A stretch of DNA of 64,000 nt from Calliopum simillimum. Its lineage: Eukaryota > Arthropoda > Insecta > Diptera > Lauxaniidae. Under the pieces are notes generated by a model, which worked only from the letters and a program-made list of their open reading frames with translations, was not told the DNA's origin and did no database searches. Below are positions 46,418-56,790 of the stretch, piece by piece. The position numbers and the translations under genes are program-made. The stretch is from positions 102,314,897-102,378,896 of the forward strand of contig OX638370.1 of the NCBI GenBank assembly GCA_951812925.1, read 5' to 3'. Within the stretch, counting starts at the first letter, position 1. Each line of letters begins with the position of its first letter.

Positions 46418-48120
46418 TCACCCGCAGATTATCTGGCAGAAAACTCCAACAGAGCCGCCCTATCAAAGATAAAAATGGAAATCTCTTGACATCCGCGGAC
46501 GACCAACTAAAGAGATGGAAAGAGTATTTTTGTGATATACTAAATCCCATATCGACCACATCCCCGCAACCAGTATCACCAACTACAACTGCCGCAGTGA
46601 CTCGCAGTAGTAGTCGAATACAAACACAACCGCCTACAGTCGATGAAATAGTGAAAGCTATCCAAAGCATGAAAAACAACAAGGCCGCCGGTATAGATCA
46701 AATAACAGCTGAACTGCTAAAAGCATGTCCCATTACATCAGCTAAGATTCTTCATCCTCTGATTTCCGGAATCTGGAGCGAAGAGCGTTTGCCAGAAGAT
46801 TGGCTACATAGCATGCTAGTCAAATTGCCGAAAAAAGGTGACCTAAGTGAGTACCGGTATTATAGAGGAACAACTTTGCTCTCAGTTCCATCAAAAGTAC
46901 TGACAAAAGTGCTTCTAAACAGGGTACGCGAAAATCTTGATTCGGCCATCCGAAGGCAACAAGCAGGATTCCGGCCAAACCGATCATGCGTGGATCAAAT
47001 CAACACCCTTAGAATAATTGTCGAGCAATCATGTGAGTGGCTGCACTTCAACTTGTCTTCGTAGACTATAGCACTGCCTTCGACAGTGTCTCCAGAGAAA
47101 ACATCTGGGTTTCACTGCAGCGAAGAGGTATTGCCGAAAAGGCCATAAACTTAGTACGTGCACAATATGAAGGCTTTAAATGCAGTGTGTTACAAAACGG
47201 GTTGTTGTCACCGACATTCACCACTAATTCAGGCGTACGGCAGGGGTGTTTACTATCACCATCACTCTTCCTTATCGTTCTTGAAGATATCCTAGATAAA
47301 GCTCTTAATAAGGCCAAAAGGGGTATCCAATGGAACTTTACCGAACATCTGGAAGATCTCGACTACGCTGACGACATCTGCCTCTTATCGTCCAAGCATT
47401 CAGATATGCAAAGCAAAATTTAAGACCTTATCTTGGAATCACAGAAGGCCGGCCTAAAAATCAACGTATCCAAGACTAAAAGTATGAAGTTAAACGCAAA
47501 CAGGAATGACATCACCTTTAGAGCTGGCAGTGATGACATCGAAAACGTCGATAGCTTCACGTATTTAGGCAGCATTATCTCCATGGATGGCGGAGCAAAA
47601 GAGTTTATCAACTCAAGAATACCAGAAGCAAAAGGCGCGTTTGCTCAACTGAACAAAATATGGTCTTCATCCGTTATATCCACTAAAACGAGAGTGCGCA
47701 TTTTTGATTCGAATGTGAGATCGGTTTTGTTATATGGGTGCGAAACATGGCTTGTTACTGGACAACTAACAAACAAGCTTCAAGTATTCGTCAACAAATG
47801 CTTAAGGCGTATACTAAAGATTTGGTGGCCTCGCACTATATCAAATGCCGAGCTACATCAAAAATGCAATCAGCGGGCTATAGCAAACGAGGTCAAGCTG
47901 CGCAAATGGGGATGTTGCCAGGCTCTTGAGTGGAATCCACAAGGCAGTAGAGCACGTGGTAGAGCCAAAACCAACTGAAAAAGGTTGCTGGAAAAGTAAA
48001 TCCAAGAATCAGGAAAGTCGTGGCAAGAGATCAATGTCATAGCAAGGGATCGCGAAGAATGGAGATGTTTCATATTGGCCCTATGCTCCTCCTAGGAGTT
48101 AAAGGAGAGTACATACATAC
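46418..48120 (+). mobile_element. Non-LTR retrotransposon copy D, in the nest (level 3)
   Basis: Perfect 7-bp target duplication AAATTTA (46411-46417, 48121-48127). It is the longest of the four copies: frame 46418-47064 covers ADDQLKRWKEYFCDILNP through the first RT blocks to SCVDQIN. A 4-base loss near 47040 shifts the frame, and the next frame (to 47423) has VFVDYSTAFDSV, RQGCLLSPSLFLIVL and the catalytic YADD. A stop (TAA at 47421) precedes the last part, 47433-47978, with SFTYLGSIISMDGG and the YGCETW block. The tail ends CTCCTAGGAGTTAAAGGAG plus TACATACATAC. Inactive. Confidence 0.92.
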
Positions 48121-48200
48121 AAATTTAGCCAGGTAACCGACATATTACTTTCGAGCTCGCTTGTGAGCCTCTAACTGCTTTTCATTGGAATGGTTTGGTA

Positions 48201-49621
48201 CACAGAGCCAAAACAACCACATAAAATAGAACAAAAATAAAAAGATATCTCTATGCTTTTCATCCAAGAAGAAAGTCACATCAAAAACATAGAGAAAATC
48301 TTTTTAAAATTTCTGTAAGCATTTATATAAAAAACTCGTAATATTAAGAAGAAATCTTATCATTTTCAAAACGATTTCTTCTTGAAACGATGTTTTCATT
48401 CTATTGAAAATTATGTGAAATTCAACTAAAATTTATGAGAAATTTTTTTGAAAAAGGATAAGATTTCTTCTTAATATTATAAGGTTTTCATAGAAAAGGT
48501 TTGCAGATATTTTCAGAAGATTTCTCTATGGTTTTGATGTGACTTTCTTCTTGGATGAAAAGCATAGAGATATCTTTTTATTTTTGTTCTATTTTATGTG
48601 GTTGTTTTGGCTATTGATATATTGTAAAGAAAAAATGGTTTTACAGTTAATTTTATTGAAAAGAAGAAGAAACATTAAACATATGTTATGCAGTACAATA
48701 ATTTTTAACAATTGGTAAAATCGCACCGTGCCTAATTTGAGTATCTTTTTCGACCAGTCCATTGTTTAACGCGTAGAAATGAATAGGAGGTCCATCTAAT
48801 AAAATGAAGTTAATAATAACACATTTTAAACTAGCATTACAAAACTAGTTGTGCTTTTACAGTGAACTTAAGCATAGTCGACAAATCACTGCCACAAAGC
48901 TTAAGCGAGAACTCCGTAGAGGCACGGGAAATACCTGTGACTGAGGATCTGGACCAATTGACATTGCTTATATTATTTGAAATGTTTTCTAGTATTTCTA
49001 ATACTTTACGGGTTGATGGTGGCGATATTGTCCCTTGGTCACAAGTTAAGGGCTTGTTCTGCAAGAACAAATTGCCGGTAAAGACGTTTCACCTAAATAT
49101 AACAAAATTACTTACCCTGCCCTTTTGCCACTGCCGCAATCCGGCTTTGAACTTTATTTCTTCACCAAAAAACTAAGAGCCATATATATTACCAAAAAAT
49201 TTCTCCACATCTTCCATTTCTATTTTTTCTAGGACATCGATGGAGTTCACACAAATTGTTTAACTGAAAAATTTAATTCATGAGAAACCTCATAATTTTA
49301 AAAACCATGTCTCTTAGATTTCATTAGAGTATCTTTTTAATTTTAAGTGACAAACTTTTTTGTGCAGAAAATAATTTATACGCTTTCCTTCTTAAAACTA
49401 GAAATTAATAAGTTGCTCACATAACTTACATCATTTTATGTTGTATTCTATACAAAAATAATGTGAAAATGTTTTTGAATTTTTAAGAAGATTTTCTTAG
49501 TGAAGTCATAGGGATTTCTCTATGGAATATTCATATTGTTTACTACTTTTAATGTGAATTCATAGTAAAATAGCTCAATACGACAATCTTCTTGTTTTTA
49601 GGGATCACTTTTTGCTCTGTG
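48201..49621. mobile_element. 1421-bp TIR element with long hairpin (level 3)
   Basis: The ends match as CACAGAGC-CAAAA / CACAGAGCAAAAA (left 48201, right inverted to 49621), with TA at 48199-48200 and 49622-49623. The left third is a long hairpin: about 157-bp arms, 48208-48364 and 48458-48615, near-perfect over CATAAAATAGAACAAAAATA and AGAAGAAATCTTATC. The right part holds the gene-like fragment described separately. No transposase is coded, so it is non-autonomous. The short TIR alone would be weak evidence; the restored transposase frame across its removal makes the limits credible. Confidence 0.75.
48837..49190 (-). pseudogene. Possible captured host-gene fragment with intron
   Basis: On the minus strand, an open stretch GEEIKFKAGLRQWQKGR ends at AGG|GTAAGT (49116/49115). 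After a 57-bp gap ending TTGTTCTTGCAG, the frame goes on in phase as NKPLTCDQGTISPPSTRKVLEILENISN and runs to a stop at 48837. The intron length and both splice sites are typical for flies. The segment SPPSTRKVLEILENIS faintly recalls the N-terminal repeats of Nup153-type nucleoporins (STARRIL-SLE), but I am not confident. It lies entirely within the 1421-bp TIR element. Confidence 0.4.
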
Positions 49622-49958
49622 TACTTTTTGAACTCTGTAGCTTAAGTTTTTTCTTCAGTCTGTTTACAGAAGATTTTGAGGTTCCTGCTCTGGCAGCCAT
49701 ATTTCGTTTTGAAGTGTTGGGATTCTGCTTAAAAAGGCGCTTCACCTTTTTCACCAATTGTAGGTCTATACTGGCTTTCACTACCGGTACTCTTTTTCCA
49801 CGTAATAAGTTGACCCTTTCTACAATTCGAAATAGCCCTGTGGATAGTTCTTTTTGATGCTACCTGTTTTTTAAACTATGACTGAATATTTTAATTCTGG
49901 TTTTTTCAGGTAAGTGTACAAAATGAGTTCGCGCTTCTTTTCTTGATTGCTAGACATC
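49622..49958 (-). pseudogene. Tc1-like transposase, N-terminal part
   Basis: Starts at ATG 49958 (MSSNQEKKRELILYTYLKKPE). After frameshifts it reads TVFRIVERVNLL-like and KRVPVVKASIDLQLVKKVKRLFKQNPNTSKRNMAARAGTSKSSVNRLKK, a paired helix-turn-helix DNA-binding region with an RGKR-like linker. It is cut at the TA where the 1421-bp element sits. The protein resumes at 48198 with PNHSNEKQLEAHKRARK. Confidence 0.85.
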
Positions 49959-51062
49959 TTTACAGTTTAAAGTTTGTTTACCAGGTGTAATATATTTTTT
50001 TAATCGTCATGTTATATAGAAAAATTAGCAACCATATTTCGACCTGCACGATCATCAGGTAAATCATAATCTTAAGAAATAAAAGTGACAAATTTTTCTG
50101 GGGCAGCCCTTACCTCAGACGAAAAAGCAAAATAAGTTTTTCGTGCCTATGAAACAAATACTGGACCCTCCTTTAGAGATGTAGCTAAAAAAGTGCATAT
50201 GTCGCCCGGAAACGCACAGAAAGATTGCAGAGAGAAATGTTTTCAATCGTATAACGTACTACTGGCACCAAATAGGAACTATAAGCAAAACACAGCTGCT
50301 AAACTCGCTCCCGAAAGCTCTACGACCGTTTTGTACACAATTTCGAATATTTTTTAATGGACGACGCAACTTACGTCAAAGCTGACTTTAACAGCTTACG
50401 GGTCAACTTTTTTACGCCGCAAAGAAGAAAAGCGATGTTGCGCCAATTTAACGCAAAAAAAGTGGACAAGTTTGCAAAAAATATTTGGTTTGGCAAGCAA
50501 TTTGTAAATGAGGTTTAAAGAGCTCAGTTTGTGTCACAACTGGTACAATTAACCGCCAAATTTATGTGAAAGAGTGCTAACAGAATCGTTTGCTGAATAT
50601 GATACGTCTACACAAAAATCCTGTGTTATTTTGGCCAAATTTGGCGAGTTGTCACTATGGCAAATTGGCCATGAATTGGTGTGAAGAGAATGGGATCAAT
50701 GTTGTACCGAAAAATGCAAATCCTCCAAATTGCCCTGAGCTTCGGCCGATTGCAAAATACTGGGCTACAATGAAAAAAAAAAAAAATTGCTGAAAACGAA
50801 TAAAGTTGTGAAAAATTAAAAGAAACTAAAACAAAAATGGATCAAGATATCATCACTGGTCACCCAAAGTGATGTGCAGAGCCTAATGGCAGGTGTTAAT
50901 TCAAAGTAACGATATTTTGCATATATCTCAACCAAATGAGCAAACCTTTTCATATTCTTAAAGAAATACCCTTGAGCTTTAAAAAATGTACTATTTTCTG
51001 TTTTGTTGGTCAAAAAATAAACGTTTTATACCCATTTTTTGTTAACTACTTTTTTTCGAGTA

Positions 51063-53080
51063 CATACTTTATAGGCATGTCCACTTTTAATGCGCCTCTC
51101 CAATATATTAATGAACAAGATGCGATTCTTTTTTCCATCTGAAAGGAAATGAAGAAGATGCTCTTCTTCTTTCGTTTTTATTTCCCTCTAAAAATTAGGT
51201 AAATGGATAGAATTTTAAGTGTCGTATGGAAGCAATGACATAAAGCCAAGACCATCTTATTTACTTTAAGTAAAGGAGTATTATAGGTTCTTGTTCCTTG
51301 GTAGCGTTGGCAGTTTGCCCCGCTGGGTATGATAGAAACTATACCCCATACAAACTAATTTTAAAAATCTGAAAACTTGAAAGATTTAATTTTATTATAA
51401 TCTAGAACATGCTCGAAACCAGTCGCACGATATCTCAGATTTTTTCGTCTAGAATTGACCCATTCCACAATGAGTAACTGATATGTAAAACCCGTAATTT
51501 TTCCTATAAAATGCTGAAAAAATGGTCAATTTCTTATTTCCTACATAATCATGTACAATATGTCGTAAAAATTCATAACTATTGATGCAATTATAAAGGC
51601 AAGAGGTATAAGTAATCGCTAAAAATTACTTTATTACAAAAATGATATATTTACATACATAATTCTGTAATTATATAAAAATTGTCCACACTAGCCCCCC
51701 CCTCCTCTACAATATGTCGTATGAGTAACATTTAACTAGGTAACTTGAAAACATAAAGTTTCTTTTTAATATTTTTCTATACTTTCGGCGGTATTGAAAG
51801 TTTGAAAAAGTGAAAAAAATGAGGAAATTTGACTAAACTAAATAATTATCTGTTGAATAAATAATTAAAATAGACAAATTATAATCCCGAATTGTATCTA
51901 CTACCCATAACCCATGAATGTTAGAAAAAAAAATGTTTCCGAATCGAGCACAATGTAACATAATTAAATTTTAAAAAATTTAACTAAAATGACCAAAGCA
52001 TAATTTCAATAATACTGTATACTTGTCATGTAACTTTCTTGTTGATACATCATATTCCCTTACATAATTTCCTTAAAAAATATTTGCTTTAAATTTGCTC
52101 TTGAATAAAATGATTCTCGTTTTCTTTTCCGATTCTCCATTTGTTTCTGACTGAAAAAAAAAAAAAAACAACCTCAAAGGAAATATTTGAAAATCGTTTT
52201 CATTATTACAATTTGTTGCCTTGGTGTATTAGTAATAAATTCTTTGCTGGTTAAGCATTTAATGTAGTTGTTGTTGTTACCTTTCTTTTGGCAGTTATTT
52301 GTTTCTATAACAATAATGGTTAAGAAGAGGTTGTAAGAGCGCTCCTTAAACAATACCAGTTTATGTAGTTCATGTCCTGGGGGATTTTGTGCTGGCTGCT
52401 TTTCTTTTTTTGCAAAGAGTACAAACAAATTCCTGGAGCCTTTACATCATAATTTCAGCGACATAATCAAAGAAATTCGTAATAATTTTTTTGTTGGTGT
52501 TGTCTTAAAGGTCATCAATTGAAATAGCCGCTAAACTGTAGATAAATAAGTTTTTTAAATTTTTGTTTTTTTTTTTTTAATAACTTAAGAACAAAGTAAT
52601 TTGTTTGGTCAACCCATATAGTTATATTATGGTTTCGCATGCTGGTTTGAGACTTCCGAGTGTGGAGTTTGGACTTGATTTTTTTCTATCACGTCAGGAT
52701 CCTAAGTCATCATTGCTTAAAAATGAAAAATTGCTGTTTTGAGGCGTATTTTTGTTGATGGATTTGCTTAGGCATAATTTTTCTCACTTTAAAATTAAAT
52801 TCTTACATTCCGAGTGTTTACCTATTAAACTAAGAGTGTCTTTCAACTCTATATAAAGGATTAAGGATTTGAGAATTTAACACGTTTTATCTCTGAATTT
52901 GTGCGTAAGAGCTGATCATGAGTCCCAGTCTAGGAATCGTTCTTATATTGGCTAAAAACTTTAGAGCAAGACTGCACTAAATACTTCTTATATGAATATC
53001 TTAATAGAGAAATGCTATTATTTGCCAAAACAACATAAGAACAAATTTAAAGTCTTGATAAGAATACTAATAGGATATTA
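51063..53080. other. Intergenic, no feature seen
   Basis: AT-rich, with a GTTGTTGTTG run near 52267. No gene. Confidence 0.4.
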
Positions 53081-53081
53081 T

Positions 53082-53104
53082 GTTAGGTTAGGTTAGGTTA
53101 GGTA
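53082..53104. repeat. Short (TTAGG)n run
   Basis: Four to five units of GTTAG/TTAGG. This is the ancestral insect telomere unit, but so few copies are ordinary interstitial microsatellite. Confidence 0.9.
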
Positions 53105-53126
53105 GTGAGCATTACAAACTACTTAA

Positions 53127-53823
53127 GGGGGGCTTCTCATGCAACACGTCAAAAAGTAGTTGTTTTTCGGGATTTTTTTTCACTCGGAAAATAAAAACAC
53201 ACACAAATAATTTTTTGCATATATTTAAGAACGTGTTTGAACTATAAAAAAAGCATTTTTTCAAATGACAAAATGGCGGACTTATTAAATGTCGCGTGTG
53301 GCGTGACGCGGCTGACGAATTTATCGCGGTACATTGTGGAGCCCAAAGTTTTTTATTATTCAGCAGGGTTCCCCTGAGTGCATGAATGTCTGCAACTCCA
53401 AAAAATTCGATTCTACAACATTGAAATCACGTCTTGAAAAAAAGTGCTTTTTTTTCGTCATTTTTTGTCGCTAAATGGGGCTAAAAAGTGTATAAAATAA
53501 CTTTTTTTCCACAATTTCAGACATTCATGCACTCGTTCAATTTATAATTTGCAAAACACTTTTTAGAAATCAAAAATCGGTTAAGTAGTTTTTTCGCAAT
53601 CGTGTACCGCGATTTTAAAACCATAGTTTTGAGAAAAAACGATTTAAAGTTTGAGTTCGCACACAAAGCGCGCCCGAGCGCGCTGGTTCAATCAATCATA
53701 TTTTCCATAATATTTAGAGTTGAGTCATGAAACTTTGGGCATATACTCCCAAGACGTTATTCTATCAACCTATGAAAAAAAAAAAAAATCGATTTTTTGA
53801 AAATTTTACATGAGAAGCCCCCC
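53127..53823. mobile_element. 697-bp TIR element with TTAA (or TA) duplication
   Basis: Perfect 15-bp terminal inverted repeats GGGGGGCTTCTCATG. TTAA flanks both ends (53123-53126 and 53824-53827), as in piggyBac-type insertion; a TA duplication with one extra A in the TIR is also possible. No transposase frame inside. A GC-richer patch (CGCGCCCGAGCGCGC near 53670) stands out. Confidence 0.8.
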
Positions 53824-53890
53824 TTAAACACCTCAGGAAAATGAAATCCTTCAGGAATAAAATATGCTGACTTTGCCATACAGACGTTTA

Positions 53891-54271
53891 GTGATGAGCA
53901 AGCAAATAGCAGTCTTGGTCTTGGACATTATGTCTTGATTTTGGTTTCGATATTGAGTCTTGATCTTGGCCTTGGGCACTTAGTCTTAATTTTGGTCTTG
54001 ATCTAGACCTTAGGAATAAAAAATTACAGAAAAAATTGCAAAATTTTTCATACTCAAGACCCGTTTCCGAACTTCATTTTTACTTTGCAGTTGGATTTTT
54101 AATATGTCAAATTCCGTAGGGGTGTAACACCCCTATTAACTTTAAATGACCGAAAATGAATAGTAGCCTTGGACTGGCTTATCATCTTAACCAAGACCAT
54201 AGCGATCTTGGTATTGATCTTAAAAAGTTACCCAAATCAAGGTTTAAGACCAAGAAGAGTTTGCTCATCAC
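53891..54271. mobile_element. ACCAAG-repeat MITE, copy 1
   Basis: TIR GTGATGAGCAA- / TTTGCTCATCAC with TA on both sides (53889-53890, 54272-54273). The inside near each end is built from degenerate CTTGGT/ACCAAG hexamers in opposite orientation on the two sides, so the whole element can fold back. Same family as 61784-62191. Confidence 0.85.
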
Positions 54272-54659
54272 TAAAGACGTGGGAACGTTCGTTCACATTC
54301 CAAGAGATCGCCAATTCCTCTGCCGAGGATCTTTAAGGCATTTTCGGGGCACACGCTTTTACTTCTTAATATTCTAGCAATTCAAAGTTTACTGTTGTTC
54401 TCTAGAGTTCTAATGTTACTCTAGACCTTAATAGGCTTGACCCAAGAGAACTCTTATTAATATCGAAGTTCCTAGACCGGAGCGTAGCTTGAATGTGCAG
54501 CAAAATTACCTTTTAGGGACCGTTTAAATCGTGGGTTACATTTCAATAATACAGGTTAAAGACCCTTCTTGTGCTCCTCAAATGTTACTATTTACTCTAT
54601 AAATAATTATTTTTACTTCTCCATTTTTTTCTTTCTCTAACTTGTAGAACCAGCCTCAA

Positions 54660-55095
54660 AATATTATACATATTCGGTACAACACAGAAAAATGTAGGAT
54701 TTCCTGGACTATTCTGCACAACTCTTTCTATTGCTATTTTCCGAAATTCGCAAAACCAGCCTAGCATTTTGAAAATGGATAATGAGACAAAAGTAATATC
54801 AAAATAAGAATTGTCTAACATTTTGCTAGAAATGATTAAAATTGGGCTCTGTTTTCATGAAAAATTTTCTTGATGGTGTAAAATCGATAGCATTATTGAA
54901 AAAATTTTATCGGTCAAATAACCGATTATTATTGTTGGCACAAAATGTGTATGACATTACTTGCTGCATTTTCAAAATGAACGGCTCAAATAACTCCGTT
55001 GGTTTTGCGAATTTGGAAAAATGCCTAAAGAAAAGTTGCTTAGAATAATCACAGGAATCTTACATTTTTGGGTGCGGTATCGATTTCTACCCACC
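54660..55095. repeat. Fold-back element with diverged arms
   Basis: The left arm (about 54668-54810; AAAAATGTAGGATTTCCTG, AAATTCGCAAAACCA, CATTTTGAAAATG, AAGTAATATCA) is repeated inverted at about 54945-55090. The right end reads CCACCCTGTATA, which resembles a Tc1/mariner-type terminus; the matching left terminus is not clear. Confidence 0.6.
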
Positions 55096-55205
55096 CTGTA
55101 TAGTATTTAAAAGTTTGAATTCAAAATTTACAAGCATTATCACAGAATGATTGAAATGCCACGACATTTAAAAAATATAAAATTTATTTTATAATTTATG
55201 TAAAT

Positions 55206-56126
55206 GGGTGAATGTCTCGAAATGCCGAAAAACACCTGTCCCACGGGTGTATTGCGCGATTGCAGCAAAATTTCGCACATCCCACCATGACATTGTTTCA
55301 AAATTAAAATTTTTAGTAATGTACATACATCCCGGAATCAAAAAGAATTCCTGATAAAGTTTGATCGCATGAAAACTACCGAAAATGTCCCCTTCGTCAT
55401 GGTCCTTTAGCAATTCATGCCTTTTCCACGCTCGATTTAGCCAAATAAAATATTCCACTGATGTTCTGCGTATGCACATAATTGAGTTTCATAAGAACAG
55501 ATGCTTTTTTCGTGGAGCAAGCCCAATTCCGACCCTTCGATGCTCGCTGATGGCATTATCACTATTGTCTGACGCATTTTTCATATTCCGTAGGTAATTC
55601 TATATAACCGTGGTTATTTCGCCGCGTTAGACATGGAGGGCTTCCGCGCCGGGTTTTTTTCAAATCCATCAACACAGAAACCAAACCCAATAGAGAAATT
55701 CTCTCAAAATGTCCCCATGTACTTGCTGCGGTAGAAAAAAAATGACAAAAGTACGGGAAAGAAGTCGATGTCCCCTCCGTCATGGTCAAAATATTGGAGA
55801 AAAGTGAAATTTTTTTGGTGCATCGTCATTGTGGAATGAAGAGTCTGTCAAACTTAGTTGATTGTGCCCAGTAGCAAGAATTGGCGTTTTGCATTGTGTG
55901 CGTAATGCTCAATTATTCATGAAACGTCCACTTCGTCATGTGTCCCCTCCATCATGATTTTGCTGCTGCAGATGAGTAGATATAGGATGAGTCGTGTAGA
56001 TTTCAGTGGTTTTTCAGACTACTTATGATCTAGACGATGGGATCTACCAGTTACTGGACCATTTCAACAACTTTTGAAATTCAAATTTTCATATCCCAAA
56101 ATTACGGTATTTCGTGACATTCACCC
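55206..56126. mobile_element. 921-bp TIR element
   Basis: The ends read GGGTGAATGTCTCGAAATGCC and, inverted, GGGTGAATGTCACGAAATACC. AAAT lies on both outer sides (55202-55205, 56127-56130), a possible 4-bp duplication. Inside, the line TGTCCCCTTCGTCATGG recurs at least four times in diverged form (about 55387, 55770, 55925, 55942). Minus-strand open frames exist but have no motif I know. Confidence 0.6.
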
Positions 56127-56130
56127 AAAT

Positions 56131-56683
56131 ATTTTTAATTTCATACGCATACACATTCATATGTATATATGCAAATATGTAAGTGCGACATTGAAATAAA
56201 AACGTGTACGCAAACAAATTCTATTTAATTGAATTGTTGCGTGAGTGGCAGCCATTTTTCATGGGTTTCAGGAACTTATTTGAGAATGATAGGATCCGCC
56301 CAATTAAATAGCGATAACATTTTCTTTTTCTTTTTTACTTTTAATAAAGTTAACAGCTTTGTGGTGCGGTGCGGCAGCCATAGCAAAATATTGAAGTAAC
56401 GAGCATGCATCTAAATACTCGTACAAAGGCTGCTTTCGTACCTTTTCTCAGTTATGGATACAAGTTATGGGCACACAACAGCATTAGGGTGTTATGTAAA
56501 TAGAAAAAAATATTCAAAAAAAATTTTTTTTTTTTTTCCTTAAAAATCAAAACCGATAAGCTTTCAAAATGGGGGGCTTACAGCGAACTTATTTTTTTGG
56601 TATGGGAATCGATACTATCTAATGTACATCTTATACGAAAACACGCAACAATTCTGGCAACAACAACTTAAAAGCCACCTAGG
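56131..56683. other. Intergenic, no feature seen
   Basis: No gene or repeat boundary. Confidence 0.4.
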
Positions 56684-56741
56684 GTGCCAAATCACCCATG
56701 GTATGGTACCATATCAACCATAGTCTCGGGTGATTTGGCAC
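56684..56741. repeat. 58-bp perfect stem-loop
   Basis: A 14-bp perfect inverted pair GTGCCAAATCACCC / GGGTGATTTGGCAC around a 30-base loop that contains its own GGTATGGTACCATA hairpin. Confidence 0.8.
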
Positions 56742-56790
56742 TTTATAGCAATTTTTTAAAATAAAAAAAAAAACATATTTGCAATAATTA

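Larger units (their letters stand above)
45816..50110 (-). mobile_element. Second Tc1-like element, inserted in the first (level 2)
   Basis: Terminal inverted repeats of about 28 bp with one mismatch, starting AGGGCTGCCCCAGAAAAATT. TA duplications at 45814-45815 and 50111-50112. The transposase runs on the minus strand in three pieces separated by two later insertions: N-terminal part 49958-49622, a short middle piece 48198-48128, and the C-terminal part 46410-45930. Without the two insertions it is about 1.16 kb. Its transposase is a relative of that of the outer element (shared MDDE-YVKADFKQLPG and PNCPELR blocks), but the TIRs differ, so these are two sister families. Confidence 0.9.
45482..51060 (+). 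mobile_element. Outer Tc1-like element (level 1 of nest)
   Basis: The ends share CGAAAAAAAGTAGT (left from 45485, right inverted at about 51045-51058), with TA at 45480-45481 and 51061-51062. Without the insert at 45816-50110 it is about 1.28 kb, the normal Tc1 size. The transposase begins at ATG 45627 (MSSSKENVLDLIVRKKHDFPHLSQKDIA), is cut near 45815, and resumes at 50111 (SDEKAK, then GPSFRDVAKKVHMS). It continues with WGYN-like and PNCPELRPIAKYWATMKK blocks at 50725-50790; the latter carries the third acidic residue of the DDE triad. Many frameshifts and stops. Removing the insert and one TA joins the RKKGF and TSDEK parts in frame. Confidence 0.85.

Noticed and set aside
53082..53104. TTAGG repeats as telomere remnant
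   Set aside because: Only four to five units; flies lack this telomere repeat and short runs are common microsatellites.
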